From positions 123,267 to 187,266 of the forward strand of contig CALAJN010000008.1 in NCBI GenBank assembly GCA_937922675.1: a stretch of 64,000 bases of DNA. The letters run 5' to 3'. A model generated the notes under the pieces. That model made no database searches. It saw only the letters and a program-made list of their open reading frames with translations, and was not told the DNA's origin. Source of the DNA: an uncultured Granulosicoccaceae bacterium. GTDB taxonomy: Bacteria > Pseudomonadota > Gammaproteobacteria > Granulosicoccales > Granulosicoccaceae. Every line of letters begins with the position of its first letter. The first letter of the stretch is position 1. The translations under genes were made by a program, and so were the position numbers. This document shows, piece by piece, positions 18,109-28,037 of the stretch.

Positions 18109-18250
18109 GCAGCGGAGCTGAACGCTTCGCTGTCACGTGAGCATGGCGCCTCGCCTTGAGCCATTGGCCGTAGAGCCATGCCAAGGTGCACTGCGGTTCG
18201 ACCCGGTACCCGTGCCGTGACTGACAGAATTCCGTGGGGGAATGCACTGC

Positions 18251-19441
18251 ATGAACGAGCTATCGCGTCGTCGTTTCGTGTCCCTGTTGGGCATGGGCTT
18301 GGTGATCGGGCCGCAGGGCCTGGCCCGCGCATCCGCGCTGGTCGGCGCCCGCGTCGTCCACCAGGAAACCGTCTCTCTGCACATCGATATTGACGGTGGT
18401 GCGGGCACCCCGACTTTGTTTACCCTGGATTCGCCACCGCGTCTCGTCATTGATTTGCCGAACACGGTCGCAGCTTCATCGATGAGCGTTGTCGAACATG
18501 GTAGCGGGCCGGTATCGCGTATTCGCTACGGTCAGCAAGCGGGCGGGGTAATGCGCGTTGTCGTTGACCTGCGGCGCTCGGTGTCGCCGAGTTTTCGTCT
18601 CGTCGAACGTGGCACTGGTCATCGTCTGCTGGTGGATCTTGGCGTCAAGGGTGATCCCGCTTTGGCGCGATCCAGTCATCGCATCGTTGAAGGTGCTCCG
18701 TTGCGTGATGCCATCGTGGCGATTGATGCAGGACACGGCGGCAAGGATCCCGGTGCAATTGGGCAACGACAAACGCGTGAAAAGGATGTGACCTTGACGG
18801 TTGCTCGCAGGCTGTACAGACGCCTGTCGGCAACCCACGGAATCACCCCCGTCATGATTCGTGACAGTGATACCTACATTGCTCTGCGGGATCGTATTGG
18901 TAGAGCACGCGATCGACATGCCGACGTCTTCGTGTCAGTCCATGCAGATGCCTTCAAGCGTCTTGAGGCTCACGGCAGTTCGGTGTACGCACTCAATCGC
19001 GATGGTGCGACGTCAGAGGCAGCGGCCTGGCTTGCAAAGAGCGAGAACGAAAGCGCTGCCTTGTTCGGTGATGTAGCCCTGGACGGTTTGGAGCCGACGC
19101 TGCGCCAGACCTTGCTCGACCTTGCTCAGAACACGACGCTTGAGGCGAGCATGGATATGGGCGCCGAAGTACTTGCTGATCTCAAAGGAATCGGTGCGGT
19201 ACACAAACCGCAGGTCGAGCAGGCCAATTTCGCTGTCTTGAAGTCACCTGACATCCCGTCCGTGCTCGTGGAGACAGCCTTTATCTCCAATCTGCAGGAA
19301 GAGAAGAAACTCAACGATCCGGGGTTTCAAGAGCAACTCGCGGTCGCTATAGGTAACGGCGTATCGCGCTTCCTGGCTCGCCGTGCCCCGGACGGTACAC
19401 TACTCGCAGCCGAGCGCCGGCAGGCATCCGAGCGCGGGTAG
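18251..19441 (+). CDS. amiC: N-acetylmuramoyl-L-alanine amidase (AmiA/B/C type) with AMIN domain
   Basis: 396 residues from ATG 18251 (a second ATG lies at 18242). The N-terminus NELSRRRFVSLLGMGLVIG is a twin-arginine-type signal. An AMIN domain follows (residues about 35-130), then an Amidase_3 zinc amidase: IDAGHGGKDPGA (first Zn His), REKDVTLTVARRL, VHADAF (second Zn His), a regulatory helix segment around residues 240-300, and SVLVETAFISNLQEEKKL with the catalytic Glu. It splits septal peptidoglycan during cell separation. The Tat signal and AMIN resemble AmiC; the genomic position (between tsaE and mutL) is that of E. coli AmiB, and no LysM is present. Confidence 0.92.
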   Translation: MNELSRRRFVSLLGMGLVIGPQGLARASALVGARVVHQETVSLHIDIDGGAGTPTLFTLDSPPRLVIDLPNTVAASSMSVVEHGSGPVSRIRYGQQAGGVMRVVVDLRRSVSPSFRLVERGTGHRLLVDLGVKGDPALARSSHRIVEGAPLRDAIVAIDAGHGGKDPGAIGQRQTREKDVTLTVARRLYRRLSATHGITPVMIRDSDTYIALRDRIGRARDRHADVFVSVHADAFKRLEAHGSSVYALNRDGATSEAAAWLAKSENESAALFGDVALDGLEPTLRQTLLDLAQNTTLEASMDMGAEVLADLKGIGAVHKPQVEQANFAVLKSPDIPSVLVETAFISNLQEEKKLNDPGFQEQLAVAIGNGVSRFLARRAPDGTLLAAERRQASERG

Positions 19442-19519
19442 CTCGGCACAGACGTCCGCTATATTCCCTGAGCTCTCGGATCCGTTCTTGCGTACGGTGG
19501 CCGACCAGCGTTGCTGCGG

Positions 19520-22500
19520 TCAATCTACTATCGCACCGGTATCGACCCAGAAGGTGCGAGTGGTCCCGATGGTAGCGTCTGTGGGGATTTTCTCGGTACC
19601 GACATACAACTCTGGATCCCCGCCTTCCGGGAAAAACAGACCTGGATTGGCCGGTATTCCTACTTGCTTCAACTGCTGACGCATGTCGTTCTTCGCGTTG
19701 TTGTAGCCATCGGTGCTTAGCCAATCGGTTTCGATGGTGCCGTCGTTATCGAAATCGATGGTCGGTGCGCCGTCTACAATGGAGAGCGCGTAGATAAATC
19801 CGGAACCCAGGGCAGTGGCGCAGGCACTGACGTGCTCCTCCGGTACATAGGTAGAAAAATACAGCACGTTCTTGAAAATCACGCTCGTTCCGAGTGACTT
19901 CTCGCCAGGGTCACTCAGGCGAAAGTACCACCCGTGAGTCAGGCCAGTGTTGTTTGCAGCAGCCGACGGATCGTTGATCCACTTCAGATCATCCTCGGTG
20001 ATCGGGCGATAGCTCCCATCAGCGCTCTCCACACCGTAACCGGCCGGTGCACCACGCACCGTTGGCACGCGGAAGACGTATTGCGCATCCTCGATCACAT
20101 CGTTCAAGGGGTGTGCACGCCAGCCTGATCCGATGCTCACGGCAAGGTAGGTCTGCCCACGGTCTTGAATCAGAGCAACATCGGGTGTGGAGTAGAAGCG
20201 CCGATGACCTGCATCATCGCCGGTTGAGATGTCGGCTAACACGCCGCCAGACAAGAAGTCATCGTTGATAGTGCCCGTGACGTCAAAGCGCCACAGTTGC
20301 CCGCCGGTGTCGGCCGCATACAACTGATCCATGAAACCGTCAAAGTCGATGTCCACGACGCGTACATTTGCCGGGATGCCGTATTCCATGTCCGCAAAGC
20401 GCTGATCAGCAGTGGCGCCGTTACCGATATCAGGCCCGGATACGGTCCACAGGTTTTCACCGGTTTGCGCATCCACAATGAACAGACCTCGGCCAATCGC
20501 ATCCGGGCCGTGATTCATGGTTACCGCATTACCGTCTTGATCGCGCGCGGGGTCAGCGTCCTGATTGACGTCGTAGCCGGCGCCGAATACAAGAACATCT
20601 CGTGCGGTTGAGCCGTCCATGATCCGAGTGTGGGTCGGCTGGGACCAGCTTTGCCCGAGCTCTGCAAACTTGGGGTTAGTACCGCCATTGTCCTGGCCGT
20701 TGATTACCCAGGCAAGCTTTGGTCCTTCGGCATCAGTAATATCAAATGCATAGTAGCTATCGCCCCCGCGTCGCATACCAACGTAGAGATACACGGACTC
20801 ATCCTTGTCAACGGTCAGATCGTTGTCAGGGTCATCACGCCACAAGGTCAAGCCGCCGTCAAGTCCATAGGGGTGAGGGCTCGAGGCGAGGTTATTGAAC
20901 AGGATGTTGTGAGTGCCAAGCAGCTCCCGTGGCGTAAACGCCCAAAGCTCGTTTCCGTTTTCAGCATCAAATGCGTGTAGCACACCATCGTTGGTAGACA
21001 CATAGATGACTGATTCCGGGTCATTCTTACCGCCGTTGGCGTAGTTCACTACGATGGGCGAGGTATGCAGGGTGTCGCCGATAGTGCGGCGGGGCTCGGT
21101 GACGTTGTTGTCATTGTCTTCGTCATTGATGTCTACACCCCGTGCCCATTTCAATAAATCAGTGCGGTAAGCGGCACGCTCGGCCTCGGTCAACGTGGGA
21201 TCTACCAATCCCAGTAATTCAGCGGTGATGTCGGTGTTGCTCTCATGAAAATCGTGCGAACCATCGGTCAGATCCACACCCTGTGCCGGTATGTCAACCT
21301 CGGTGTCTCCGAGAAAGGTATACATGTTGCGACTCTCGATACCATCGACACCGATACGTGAGGCTACGCCCCCTTTCGCCACGCCATGCCCGTCAGGAGC
21401 GGTGGTGACCTTGCCGTCACTGTCGATGTGATCCCAGAGGCTGCGCGCGGAGTCGTAAAAAAAGCCGGTATCGGGATTGACAGCAGGTACGCCTTCAGCA
21501 TCGAGCAATTCGGTCGACACCTCACCGGCAGCATCGGTGTACTTTCCGATGTTGTAGCGTTTCACGTTACCAACCCAGCTCGGGTTGCTCGTTGGCTTGA
21601 ACTGCGCAAGGTAGACATCATTGCGGTGCGCCAGTCTGTTGAACTGACTGACAGTGGCTGCTGGTGCGGCGAAACTCGTGTCAACAGAAACTGCGCCGGT
21701 GACGATTGAGCTAAAGGCCTCGATGAGCTCATCGGCGGATGCTGCAGTATGGGACTCACCACCACCGGCAGCTGCAAGATCCTCAAGATGGCCTTTACCT
21801 TCACCGTCCAGATTGAATGCAATGGTGTGAGTACGAATGTTCTGTGAACCATCCATAGCGGTATCGTGGTCGGTCTCATACAACCAGCGCTGCAGATCAG
21901 TACTGCAGGCCACTGCCAGGTGATCGTTGTCATCACAGGCTGATTCGCCGATCAAAGGTCGTATCCGATCGTCGGCGTCATCAGCAGTTGCTACACCATC
22001 AGACAGGATGACGATGTGGTGGGTCTGGCACGAACCCTCGATTGGTGATATGTAGGTGGGGACATCACCTCCAGCACCGTCAAATATTTCCTCGGCGCGA
22101 CAATTGGTGTCAAAGGGGTCGCTCTCGTTGCAGCCGGCGGGGGTGTACAGCGTGCCTCCTGTATAGGAATCTGGATGTGAAACACGCCAGTTTGACGATG
22201 TGTATAGATTGCCTCGGCGACGACCGTAGGTCACTTCATTGCCTAGGATGTACTGTGCTGCCTCGTATTGCTGACTCAGCAGCGGCGTCCAGCCGGATGG
22301 CGCCAGTTGCTCGATAACACGCGTAAGGTCGTCTCTTGCAGTAGGCTTTGATCCGTCGCTGTAGGATTTGTATGTGACTTGAATGCTCGGTGCCAGGGTT
22401 GGAGCGGCATCGTAGGCCCAGAAAAGCAGATAGCTGCCGTACCAACCGTTCTGTTCCAGTAACATCATCATCTCGTTGTCAGGGGACCATCCCGGGCGGT

Positions 22501-23884
22501 TGACAATCTCTTGAACGATAGGGGAAACATCAACTGAAGTGAGATTGGCGTTTGCCTGGACGTTCTCTACTACTGACCAGTCGACAGAGCTGCTGGTTCG
22601 GGCGCGCTGCGACAAGTTGTTTGTTGCGCTTGCGATGGGCCAGGAGTTGTCTACATCGTGACCGGTGATGGTTACGTTGAAGTCACTTGTACTAGAGTTG
22701 TAGGTTGTAAATGTCAGTCGAGCATCTACCACTGTTGCCCCTTGCGGTATATCAAGAAACCTGTAACGAACGCCGGTGGTGAGTTCATTGGACCCTGCCT
22801 GACCCAACGCAATGATCCCATTGCTACGATCAACCCAACCATTGGACGCGTACTCAAAACCATCGCTGTCCTGATTGGTTACCTTGCCAATAGCCGTCGC
22901 CAACTGGCAGCCTTGTCCTACGGGTATGTCACCGCTGTCATAAGTCACACGTAATGACATCGCCGGCGTAGTTATGCCATTCGCAGCGTTTGCAATGGCA
23001 GTCTCCCTGCTCACGATGCGCCGCGTTTTGCTGCCTTCGATTATGAGAGCGAGATCATTGCCGCCGCACCAGCCATTGCGGTCAACGATTTCCTGAACCA
23101 CGTCCTTGAGATCGGCTGAAGAGTATTGCTCGTTTTGTGTCCACCAACCTGGGTCGAATGTAACTGCAGCGGTTGTTGTGCTGCGATTGGAGAGATCACT
23201 ATTGTTTGTGCTGAATGGCGCTGCGGAATCTGTATCGTCTCCCCTGATGGTCCACTGCGCTGCTTTGATGTCGGTGTTCTTTGCCGTCATATCGAGGTAG
23301 GCACCCGTTATCCGCGCTCCCTGTGGTATGTCAAGATCAGTAAATCGAACGCCCACACTTTGTCGAGCCGAGATGGCGTTACCGGTCCCTCGAACGGCCA
23401 GGGTACCTCCGCCAGGTTCCATCGCACCCGTTGAGAGATTTTGCTCGGTGTCGTTGTCCTCGTTGTTGACACGTGAGTAGACAAGGATGTCGTCACATTC
23501 TTCAGTTTCGTCGCAGATTGGCTCATCCAGTGGGGTCACGGGATAGCGAATGGGTCCTCCACCTCGTTCGCCGCTCATGCTCATGATGCCAACGTTGACG
23601 TCGGTCAGATCCGTAAGCAGCGAGTCCATAGCCGATTGCAATCTTTCCATCCGAGTGCCAACTTGTCCCGAGTCTTGGCTGCTCATCGAGCCCGAGTCAT
23701 CCAGCAGGAACAGAATGTTGGGTGACGTGGCTGGTGAAGAGCTGTTGGCGTACACCTGTCCGAAATAGATCTCGGTATCGTCTGCCGAGCTCACAGCGGT
23801 TGCGCTCAGGATCGGCAGTGCAATACCGATCGCAAGTGCGCGGGACCGAATTAGCGGTAGGGGGATCATGTGTTTGCGGATCAC
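19520..23884 (-). CDS. pilY1: PilY1/PilC-type pilus adhesin with two inserted beta-sandwich repeats
   Basis: 1454 residues. A signal peptide comes first (starts at 23884 or 23869 both possible), then a von Willebrand A domain beginning NILFLLDDSGSM (MIDAS D62-x-S64-x-S66). It is interrupted by two tandem similar domains at about residues 175-315 and 366-507 (each has a DIPQGA motif, then VQEIV and a final VTY). The VWA domain resumes with GWTPLLSQQYEAAQYILG and HIVILSDG. The C-terminal half is the PilC-type beta-propeller (SPIVVNYANGG, VSTNDGVLHAFDAENGNELW, GMRRGGDSYYAFDIT). PilY1 sits at type IV pilus tips and acts in adhesion and retraction control. The usual minor pilin genes are not adjacent; the gene lies alone between the amidase gene and mutL. 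Confidence 0.92.
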   Translation of the reverse strand: MIRKHMIPLPLIRSRALAIGIALPILSATAVSSADDTEIYFGQVYANSSSPATSPNILFLLDDSGSMSSQDSGQVGTRMERLQSAMDSLLTDLTDVNVGIMSMSGERGGGPIRYPVTPLDEPICDETEECDDILVYSRVNNEDNDTEQNLSTGAMEPGGGTLAVRGTGNAISARQSVGVRFTDLDIPQGARITGAYLDMTAKNTDIKAAQWTIRGDDTDSAAPFSTNNSDLSNRSTTTAAVTFDPGWWTQNEQYSSADLKDVVQEIVDRNGWCGGNDLALIIEGSKTRRIVSRETAIANAANGITTPAMSLRVTYDSGDIPVGQGCQLATAIGKVTNQDSDGFEYASNGWVDRSNGIIALGQAGSNELTTGVRYRFLDIPQGATVVDARLTFTTYNSSTSDFNVTITGHDVDNSWPIASATNNLSQRARTSSSVDWSVVENVQANANLTSVDVSPIVQEIVNRPGWSPDNEMMMLLEQNGWYGSYLLFWAYDAAPTLAPSIQVTYKSYSDGSKPTARDDLTRVIEQLAPSGWTPLLSQQYEAAQYILGNEVTYGRRRGNLYTSSNWRVSHPDSYTGGTLYTPAGCNESDPFDTNCRAEEIFDGAGGDVPTYISPIEGSCQTHHIVILSDGVATADDADDRIRPLIGESACDDNDHLAVACSTDLQRWLYETDHDTAMDGSQNIRTHTIAFNLDGEGKGHLEDLAAAGGGESHTAASADELIEAFSSIVTGAVSVDTSFAAPAATVSQFNRLAHRNDVYLAQFKPTSNPSWVGNVKRYNIGKYTDAAGEVSTELLDAEGVPAVNPDTGFFYDSARSLWDHIDSDGKVTTAPDGHGVAKGGVASRIGVDGIESRNMYTFLGDTEVDIPAQGVDLTDGSHDFHESNTDITAELLGLVDPTLTEAERAAYRTDLLKWARGVDINDEDNDNNVTEPRRTIGDTLHTSPIVVNYANGGKNDPESVIYVSTNDGVLHAFDAENGNELWAFTPRELLGTHNILFNNLASSPHPYGLDGGLTLWRDDPDNDLTVDKDESVYLYVGMRRGGDSYYAFDITDAEGPKLAWVINGQDNGGTNPKFAELGQSWSQPTHTRIMDGSTARDVLVFGAGYDVNQDADPARDQDGNAVTMNHGPDAIGRGLFIVDAQTGENLWTVSGPDIGNGATADQRFADMEYGIPANVRVVDIDFDGFMDQLYAADTGGQLWRFDVTGTINDDFLSGGVLADISTGDDAGHRRFYSTPDVALIQDRGQTYLAVSIGSGWRAHPLNDVIEDAQYVFRVPTVRGAPAGYGVESADGSYRPITEDDLKWINDPSAAANNTGLTHGWYFRLSDPGEKSLGTSVIFKNVLYFSTYVPEEHVSACATALGSGFIYALSIVDGAPTIDFDNDGTIETDWLSTDGYNNAKNDMRQQLKQVGIPANPGLFFPEGGDPELYVGTEKIPTDATIGTTRTFWVDTGAIVD

Positions 23885-24158
23885 GGGATTGGATCTGGGC
23901 TCAGCAGTTCACGAGGTCGCCATGGCCGCACAAGAGATGCGGGCGCTCGACGGAGCTAACGACCATCGGACTGACGCTCTTGACAGGGCGAATAACCCTT
24001 GCGACCTGTCAGTAACATCCGACAAGGCAGCACATCAGGCCTGTATTGCTGAAGCGCCGGGCAGGCCGGGGCGTCATGCCTGACTTGACCTGAAATACGA
24101 GCTAACAGTTACTCGCTGCGCGTGGCATCATTTCGCCGGGCGCCTTCACAGTTCACGC

Positions 24159-26159
24159 ATGTCTATTCAGCGACTCCCGGATCATTTGGTCAACCAGATT
24201 GCCGCTGGCGAAGTGGTTGAGCGTCCCGCATCAATTGTGAAAGAGCTGATTGAGAATGCGCTCGATGCGGGCGCCAGGTCCATACAGGTTGAGCTGGAGA
24301 AGGGAGGCTTGGAGCGTATCCGCATTCGTGATGATGGGCATGGCATCGACGCTGCCGAGCTGCCATTGGCACTGACTCGTCATGCAACGAGCAAGATCTC
24401 GTCTCTGGATGATCTCTCAGCAGTTGCCAGCATGGGATTTCGGGGAGAGGCGCTGCCAAGCGTCGCCTCGGTCTCGCGCCTGGAGTTGACCTCGCGCACC
24501 GCAGCCCAGGAACACGGTGCACGGCTGGCCTATGTGGCAGACGGCATAGGGAGCGCTACAGGTAGATCTGTCAGCGGTGGAGTGGGGTTCAACGCCCCGG
24601 CCCCGGCCCCTCATCCTGTGGGTACCACCGTCGATGTGCGCAGCTTGTTCTACAACGTACCGGCCAGGCGCAAGTTCCTGCGTACTGCGCGAACCGAGTT
24701 TTCGCGATGCGATGCGGTAGTGCGCACACTTGCACTGGCGTATCCGGGGGTGGCGCTGCAGCTGGTGCACAACGGCAAGACTGTTCTGGATCTGGCAGCG
24801 GCGACTACCGATACTGCCGAAGATCAACGGCTGATGCGTGTGCTTGGCAATGCGTTTGGTGAGGCTGCCAGGCGAGTCTCGATTGACGGCGCAGACGGAT
24901 TGTCACTGGAGGGTTGGGTTGCAGAACCAAGCTTCTCGCGTTCGCAGAGTGATATGCAGCACTTCTTTGTCAACAGGCGTTCGGTCAAAGATCGCGTGGT
25001 GGCCCATGCGGTACGCCAGGCCTTTGGTGATCTCATGTATCACCAACGTCATCCGGCTTTCGTGTTGTTTCTTGGCATCGATCCCGAGGCTGTAGATGTG
25101 AACGTACATCCTGGCAAACAGGAAGTGCGTTTTCGTGAGTCGTCCATGGTGCATGGATTTGTGCGACGAGCGCTAAAGGATTTTCTCGCTGCGATCTCTC
25201 CTGGCGACAGGGCCGAGGGCTCGGCACTTGCTGGCCAAGTACGCGAACATACTGGCGATCAGGCGCCGCAGGCACGGCTGGAACAAGCTGGCCTTGATCT
25301 GAGTGTTGGGCAGAATACGGATCTTGACGGTTCGCAGGGCACAGCTGCCAACACCCTTGATACGAACTCGGCTGGCTGGCCTGGCACGCAAGATCACTCT
25401 GCATCATTGCGCGGCACATCAGCGCACGGTACCGATGCCGCCCGCCAGCAGTTCAGGGCTTTTCAAAAGCTCGGTGCTCCAGCGCCGATCAGCCCTTATG
25501 ATCGATCGAGCGAAGGCGTGGTTACGCAACCTGGCAACGAAGTCGCTGACAAGCGCGCAGACAGCGGGCAAGAGTTGCCGCCGTTGGGATTTGCCGTGGC
25601 TCATCTTCATCGTGTTTATGTGCTTGCGCAAAATGCGAGCGGCATGATCATCGTTGATGCGCATGCGGCGCATGAGAGGATCGTCTATGAGCGCTTGAAG
25701 GCTGCGCACAGAGAGGGGGATGTGCGAATGCAGCGTCTGCTTGTGCCTGTGTCGGTTGACGTTGGTGTGGCAGAGGCTGATCGGGCGGAGCAAGAAGCGG
25801 AATCGCTTGTCGCGTTGGGTCTGGAGCTTACCCGCCGTGGTCCTGAGTGCTTGAGCGTGCGCGGTGTACCTGCGCTGCTCGGTGATGCAGACGCAGCGGC
25901 TCTGGTGCGTGACGTGATCTCTGACCTGATCGAGCATGGTAGTAGCGAGCGCGTTCAAGATGCGATTGATCGAGTGTTGTCGACCATGGCTTGCCACGGC
26001 TCGGTACGTGCCAACCGAGCCTTGACGATCCCTGAAATGAATACCTTGTTGCGCCAAATCGAGACCACACCCAACAGCGGACAGTGCAATCACGGTAGGC
26101 CCACCTGGACAGCGCTTGACATGCGTGCGCTCGATGCCTTGTTCATGCGCGGCCGGTGA
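24159..26159 (+). CDS. mutL: DNA mismatch repair protein MutL (endonuclease type)
   Basis: 666 residues. The GHKL ATPase motifs are intact: Glu29 and Asn33 in KELIENALDAG, DDGHGID, RHATSKI and GFRGEALPSVASV. The C-terminal dimerisation domain carries DAHAAHERIVYE near residue 500, equivalent to the DQHAxxExxxxE endonuclease motif, and ends with ACHGSVRANRAL and CNHGRPTW, the accompanying metal-site motifs. This suggests a nicking MutL of the MutH-independent kind, unlike E. coli MutL. The Gln-to-Ala change in the motif is noteworthy. The gene overlaps miaA by 4 bp. Confidence 0.96.
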   Translation: MSIQRLPDHLVNQIAAGEVVERPASIVKELIENALDAGARSIQVELEKGGLERIRIRDDGHGIDAAELPLALTRHATSKISSLDDLSAVASMGFRGEALPSVASVSRLELTSRTAAQEHGARLAYVADGIGSATGRSVSGGVGFNAPAPAPHPVGTTVDVRSLFYNVPARRKFLRTARTEFSRCDAVVRTLALAYPGVALQLVHNGKTVLDLAAATTDTAEDQRLMRVLGNAFGEAARRVSIDGADGLSLEGWVAEPSFSRSQSDMQHFFVNRRSVKDRVVAHAVRQAFGDLMYHQRHPAFVLFLGIDPEAVDVNVHPGKQEVRFRESSMVHGFVRRALKDFLAAISPGDRAEGSALAGQVREHTGDQAPQARLEQAGLDLSVGQNTDLDGSQGTAANTLDTNSAGWPGTQDHSASLRGTSAHGTDAARQQFRAFQKLGAPAPISPYDRSSEGVVTQPGNEVADKRADSGQELPPLGFAVAHLHRVYVLAQNASGMIIVDAHAAHERIVYERLKAAHREGDVRMQRLLVPVSVDVGVAEADRAEQEAESLVALGLELTRRGPECLSVRGVPALLGDADAAALVRDVISDLIEHGSSERVQDAIDRVLSTMACHGSVRANRALTIPEMNTLLRQIETTPNSGQCNHGRPTWTALDMRALDALFMRGR

Positions 26160-27091
26160 GTACGATGCCTGTTGTGTGCTTGTTGGGGCCGACGGCTAGT
26201 GGCAAGACCACACTGGCGCTTGAACTGGCCGAGTTGCTGAATGCCGAGATTGTCAGTGTAGACAGTGCATTGGTTTATCGCGGCATGGACATCGGAACCG
26301 CAAAACCGAGTCTCGACGAACAGAGGCGAGTAGTGCATCACCTGATTGATATTGTTGATCCGGACGTTGCCTATTCCGCTGCACGGTTTGCCGAGGATGC
26401 GCGTATCGCCATTGACAAGATACAACAGTCTGGCAAGCACGCTTTGTTGGTCGGGGGGACGTTCTTGTATTATAAAGCTCTGGTAGAGGGGCTCGCACCT
26501 CTGCCGGAGGCGGATACTCGTGTGCGTAAACAGTTGGTAGAGGAGATGGCTGAGCTCGGTTCTGCTGCCTTGCATGCCGAGCTTGAAGTGGTAGATCCGC
26601 AGGCAGCAGCACGCATACATCGCAATGATCCACAGCGTCTGTTGCGAGCACTTGAGGTATATCGATTGACTGGCCGGCCATTGTCTGATCTGCAGGCACA
26701 AACGCACCCCGTGCTCAAAGAGCCCGTCGTGACCTTTGCCTTGATGCCAGAATCCAGAGCGTGGCTACACCATCGAATCGAGGCGCGCCTTGAGATGATG
26801 GAAGCAGCGGGTTTCCTTGAAGAGGTCAGAGGACTTGCAGCGCGTGGCTTGCCACGTGAACTACCCGCGCTAAAGTCTGTTGGTTATCGACAAGTGCTCG
26901 AAGCGCTCGACGCGGGTGATCTCACGCAATGGAAACACAAGGCGCTGGTGGCGACGCGACAGCTGGCAAAACGGCAGCTGACCTGGTTGCGCGGAATGGA
27001 AGGTATCAAGCGCATCGTCTGCGATCAGCTCACATTGCAACAGCAGCTTGATCAGATACGCGATGGGTTGCAATCGTCTCACAATGCCTGA
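26156..27091 (+). CDS. miaA: tRNA dimethylallyltransferase MiaA
   Basis: 311 residues. P-loop GPTASGKTT at residues 11-19, then SVDSALVYRGMDIGTAKPS, VGGTFLYYKALVEGLAPLP, HRNDPQRLLRALEVYR and KSVGYRQVLEAL, the standard MiaA signatures. It adds the dimethylallyl group to N6 of A37 in UNN-decoding tRNAs. GTG 26156 overlaps the mutL stop (GTGA); ATG 26165 is an alternative. The mutL-miaA pair is conserved, but hfq, which usually follows, is replaced here by cysM. Confidence 0.96.
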   Translation: MSTMPVVCLLGPTASGKTTLALELAELLNAEIVSVDSALVYRGMDIGTAKPSLDEQRRVVHHLIDIVDPDVAYSAARFAEDARIAIDKIQQSGKHALLVGGTFLYYKALVEGLAPLPEADTRVRKQLVEEMAELGSAALHAELEVVDPQAAARIHRNDPQRLLRALEVYRLTGRPLSDLQAQTHPVLKEPVVTFALMPESRAWLHHRIEARLEMMEAAGFLEEVRGLAARGLPRELPALKSVGYRQVLEALDAGDLTQWKHKALVATRQLAKRQLTWLRGMEGIKRIVCDQLTLQQQLDQIRDGLQSSHNA

Positions 27092-27110
27092 TAGCGATTA
27101 AGCACTAACC

Positions 27111-28022
27111 ATGAATCATGAAACAATGCCCGCTGTGCCGCGTCTGGTTGATCAGGTAGGTAATACCCGGCTCGTGCCCATAACGCGAATCGCAGCGAAC
27201 GACAGGGGTAATCGGGTCTTTGGCAAACTCGAGGGGGATAATCCTGCCGGTTCTGTCAAGGACCGCCCGGCCGCCAATATGATCATCGAGGCAGAACGGC
27301 GTGGTGATATACGCCCGGGAGATCTGTTGATCGAGGCGACCAGCGGCAACACCGGTATCGCTCTTGCCATGGTTGCCGCAACGATGGGCTATCGTCTGCG
27401 CTTGTTGATGCCTGACAACATGACCGATGAGCGCAAGGCGACGATGCTGGCCTATGGTGCAGAGCTGGTGCTTGTCACAGAAGAGCAGGGCATGGAATAC
27501 GCGCGAGACACGGCGCAGGATATGGCCGATCGCGGCGACGGATTGATCCTTGATCAGTTTGCCAATCCTGACAATTGGGGGGCGCACTATGCGCTGACCG
27601 GGCCCGAGATATGGCAGCAGACTCACGGCAGGATCACCCACTTTGTCAGCTCCATGGGCACCACAGGTACGATCATGGGGGTGTCGCGCTACCTCAAGGA
27701 GCAAAATCCCGAGGTGACCATTGTGGGTGTGCAGCCGGAGGACGGGTCCAGTATTCCTGGAATACGGCGCTGGCCCAAGGCCTATCTCCCCAAGATTTTC
27801 GAGCCTGAGCGGGTCGACACGATAATCGACGTCAACCAGCGCGATGCGGAGCAGATGGCACGCCGACTGGCGCGTGAGGAGGGCATCCTGTCAGGCGTCA
27901 GCTCCGGTGGGGCGCTATGCGCCGCCTTGACGCTGCAATCGGAGCTGCAGGATGCCGTGATTGTAACGATCGTGTGCGATCGCGGTGATCGCTATCTATC
28001 GAGCGGCTTGTTTCCGACCTAG
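27111..28022 (+). CDS. cysM: cysteine synthase B (O-acetylserine sulfhydrylase)
   Basis: 303 residues, PLP fold-type II. Lys50 in DNPAGSVKDRPA is the Schiff-base lysine. EATSGNTGIALAMVAA is the substrate loop and SSMGTTGTIMGVSRYL the phosphate-binding loop; the C-terminal GVSSGGALCAAL holds the conserved serine. The enzyme makes cysteine from O-acetylserine and sulfide or thiosulfate. CysM rather than CysK is supported by the short length and the RRWPKAYLPKIFEPERVD segment. It starts 19 nt after miaA and may be cotranscribed with it. Confidence 0.93.
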   Translation: MNHETMPAVPRLVDQVGNTRLVPITRIAANDRGNRVFGKLEGDNPAGSVKDRPAANMIIEAERRGDIRPGDLLIEATSGNTGIALAMVAATMGYRLRLLMPDNMTDERKATMLAYGAELVLVTEEQGMEYARDTAQDMADRGDGLILDQFANPDNWGAHYALTGPEIWQQTHGRITHFVSSMGTTGTIMGVSRYLKEQNPEVTIVGVQPEDGSSIPGIRRWPKAYLPKIFEPERVDTIIDVNQRDAEQMARRLAREEGILSGVSSGGALCAALTLQSELQDAVIVTIVCDRGDRYLSSGLFPT

Positions 28023-28037
28023 CGGCCGCTTGTACGC

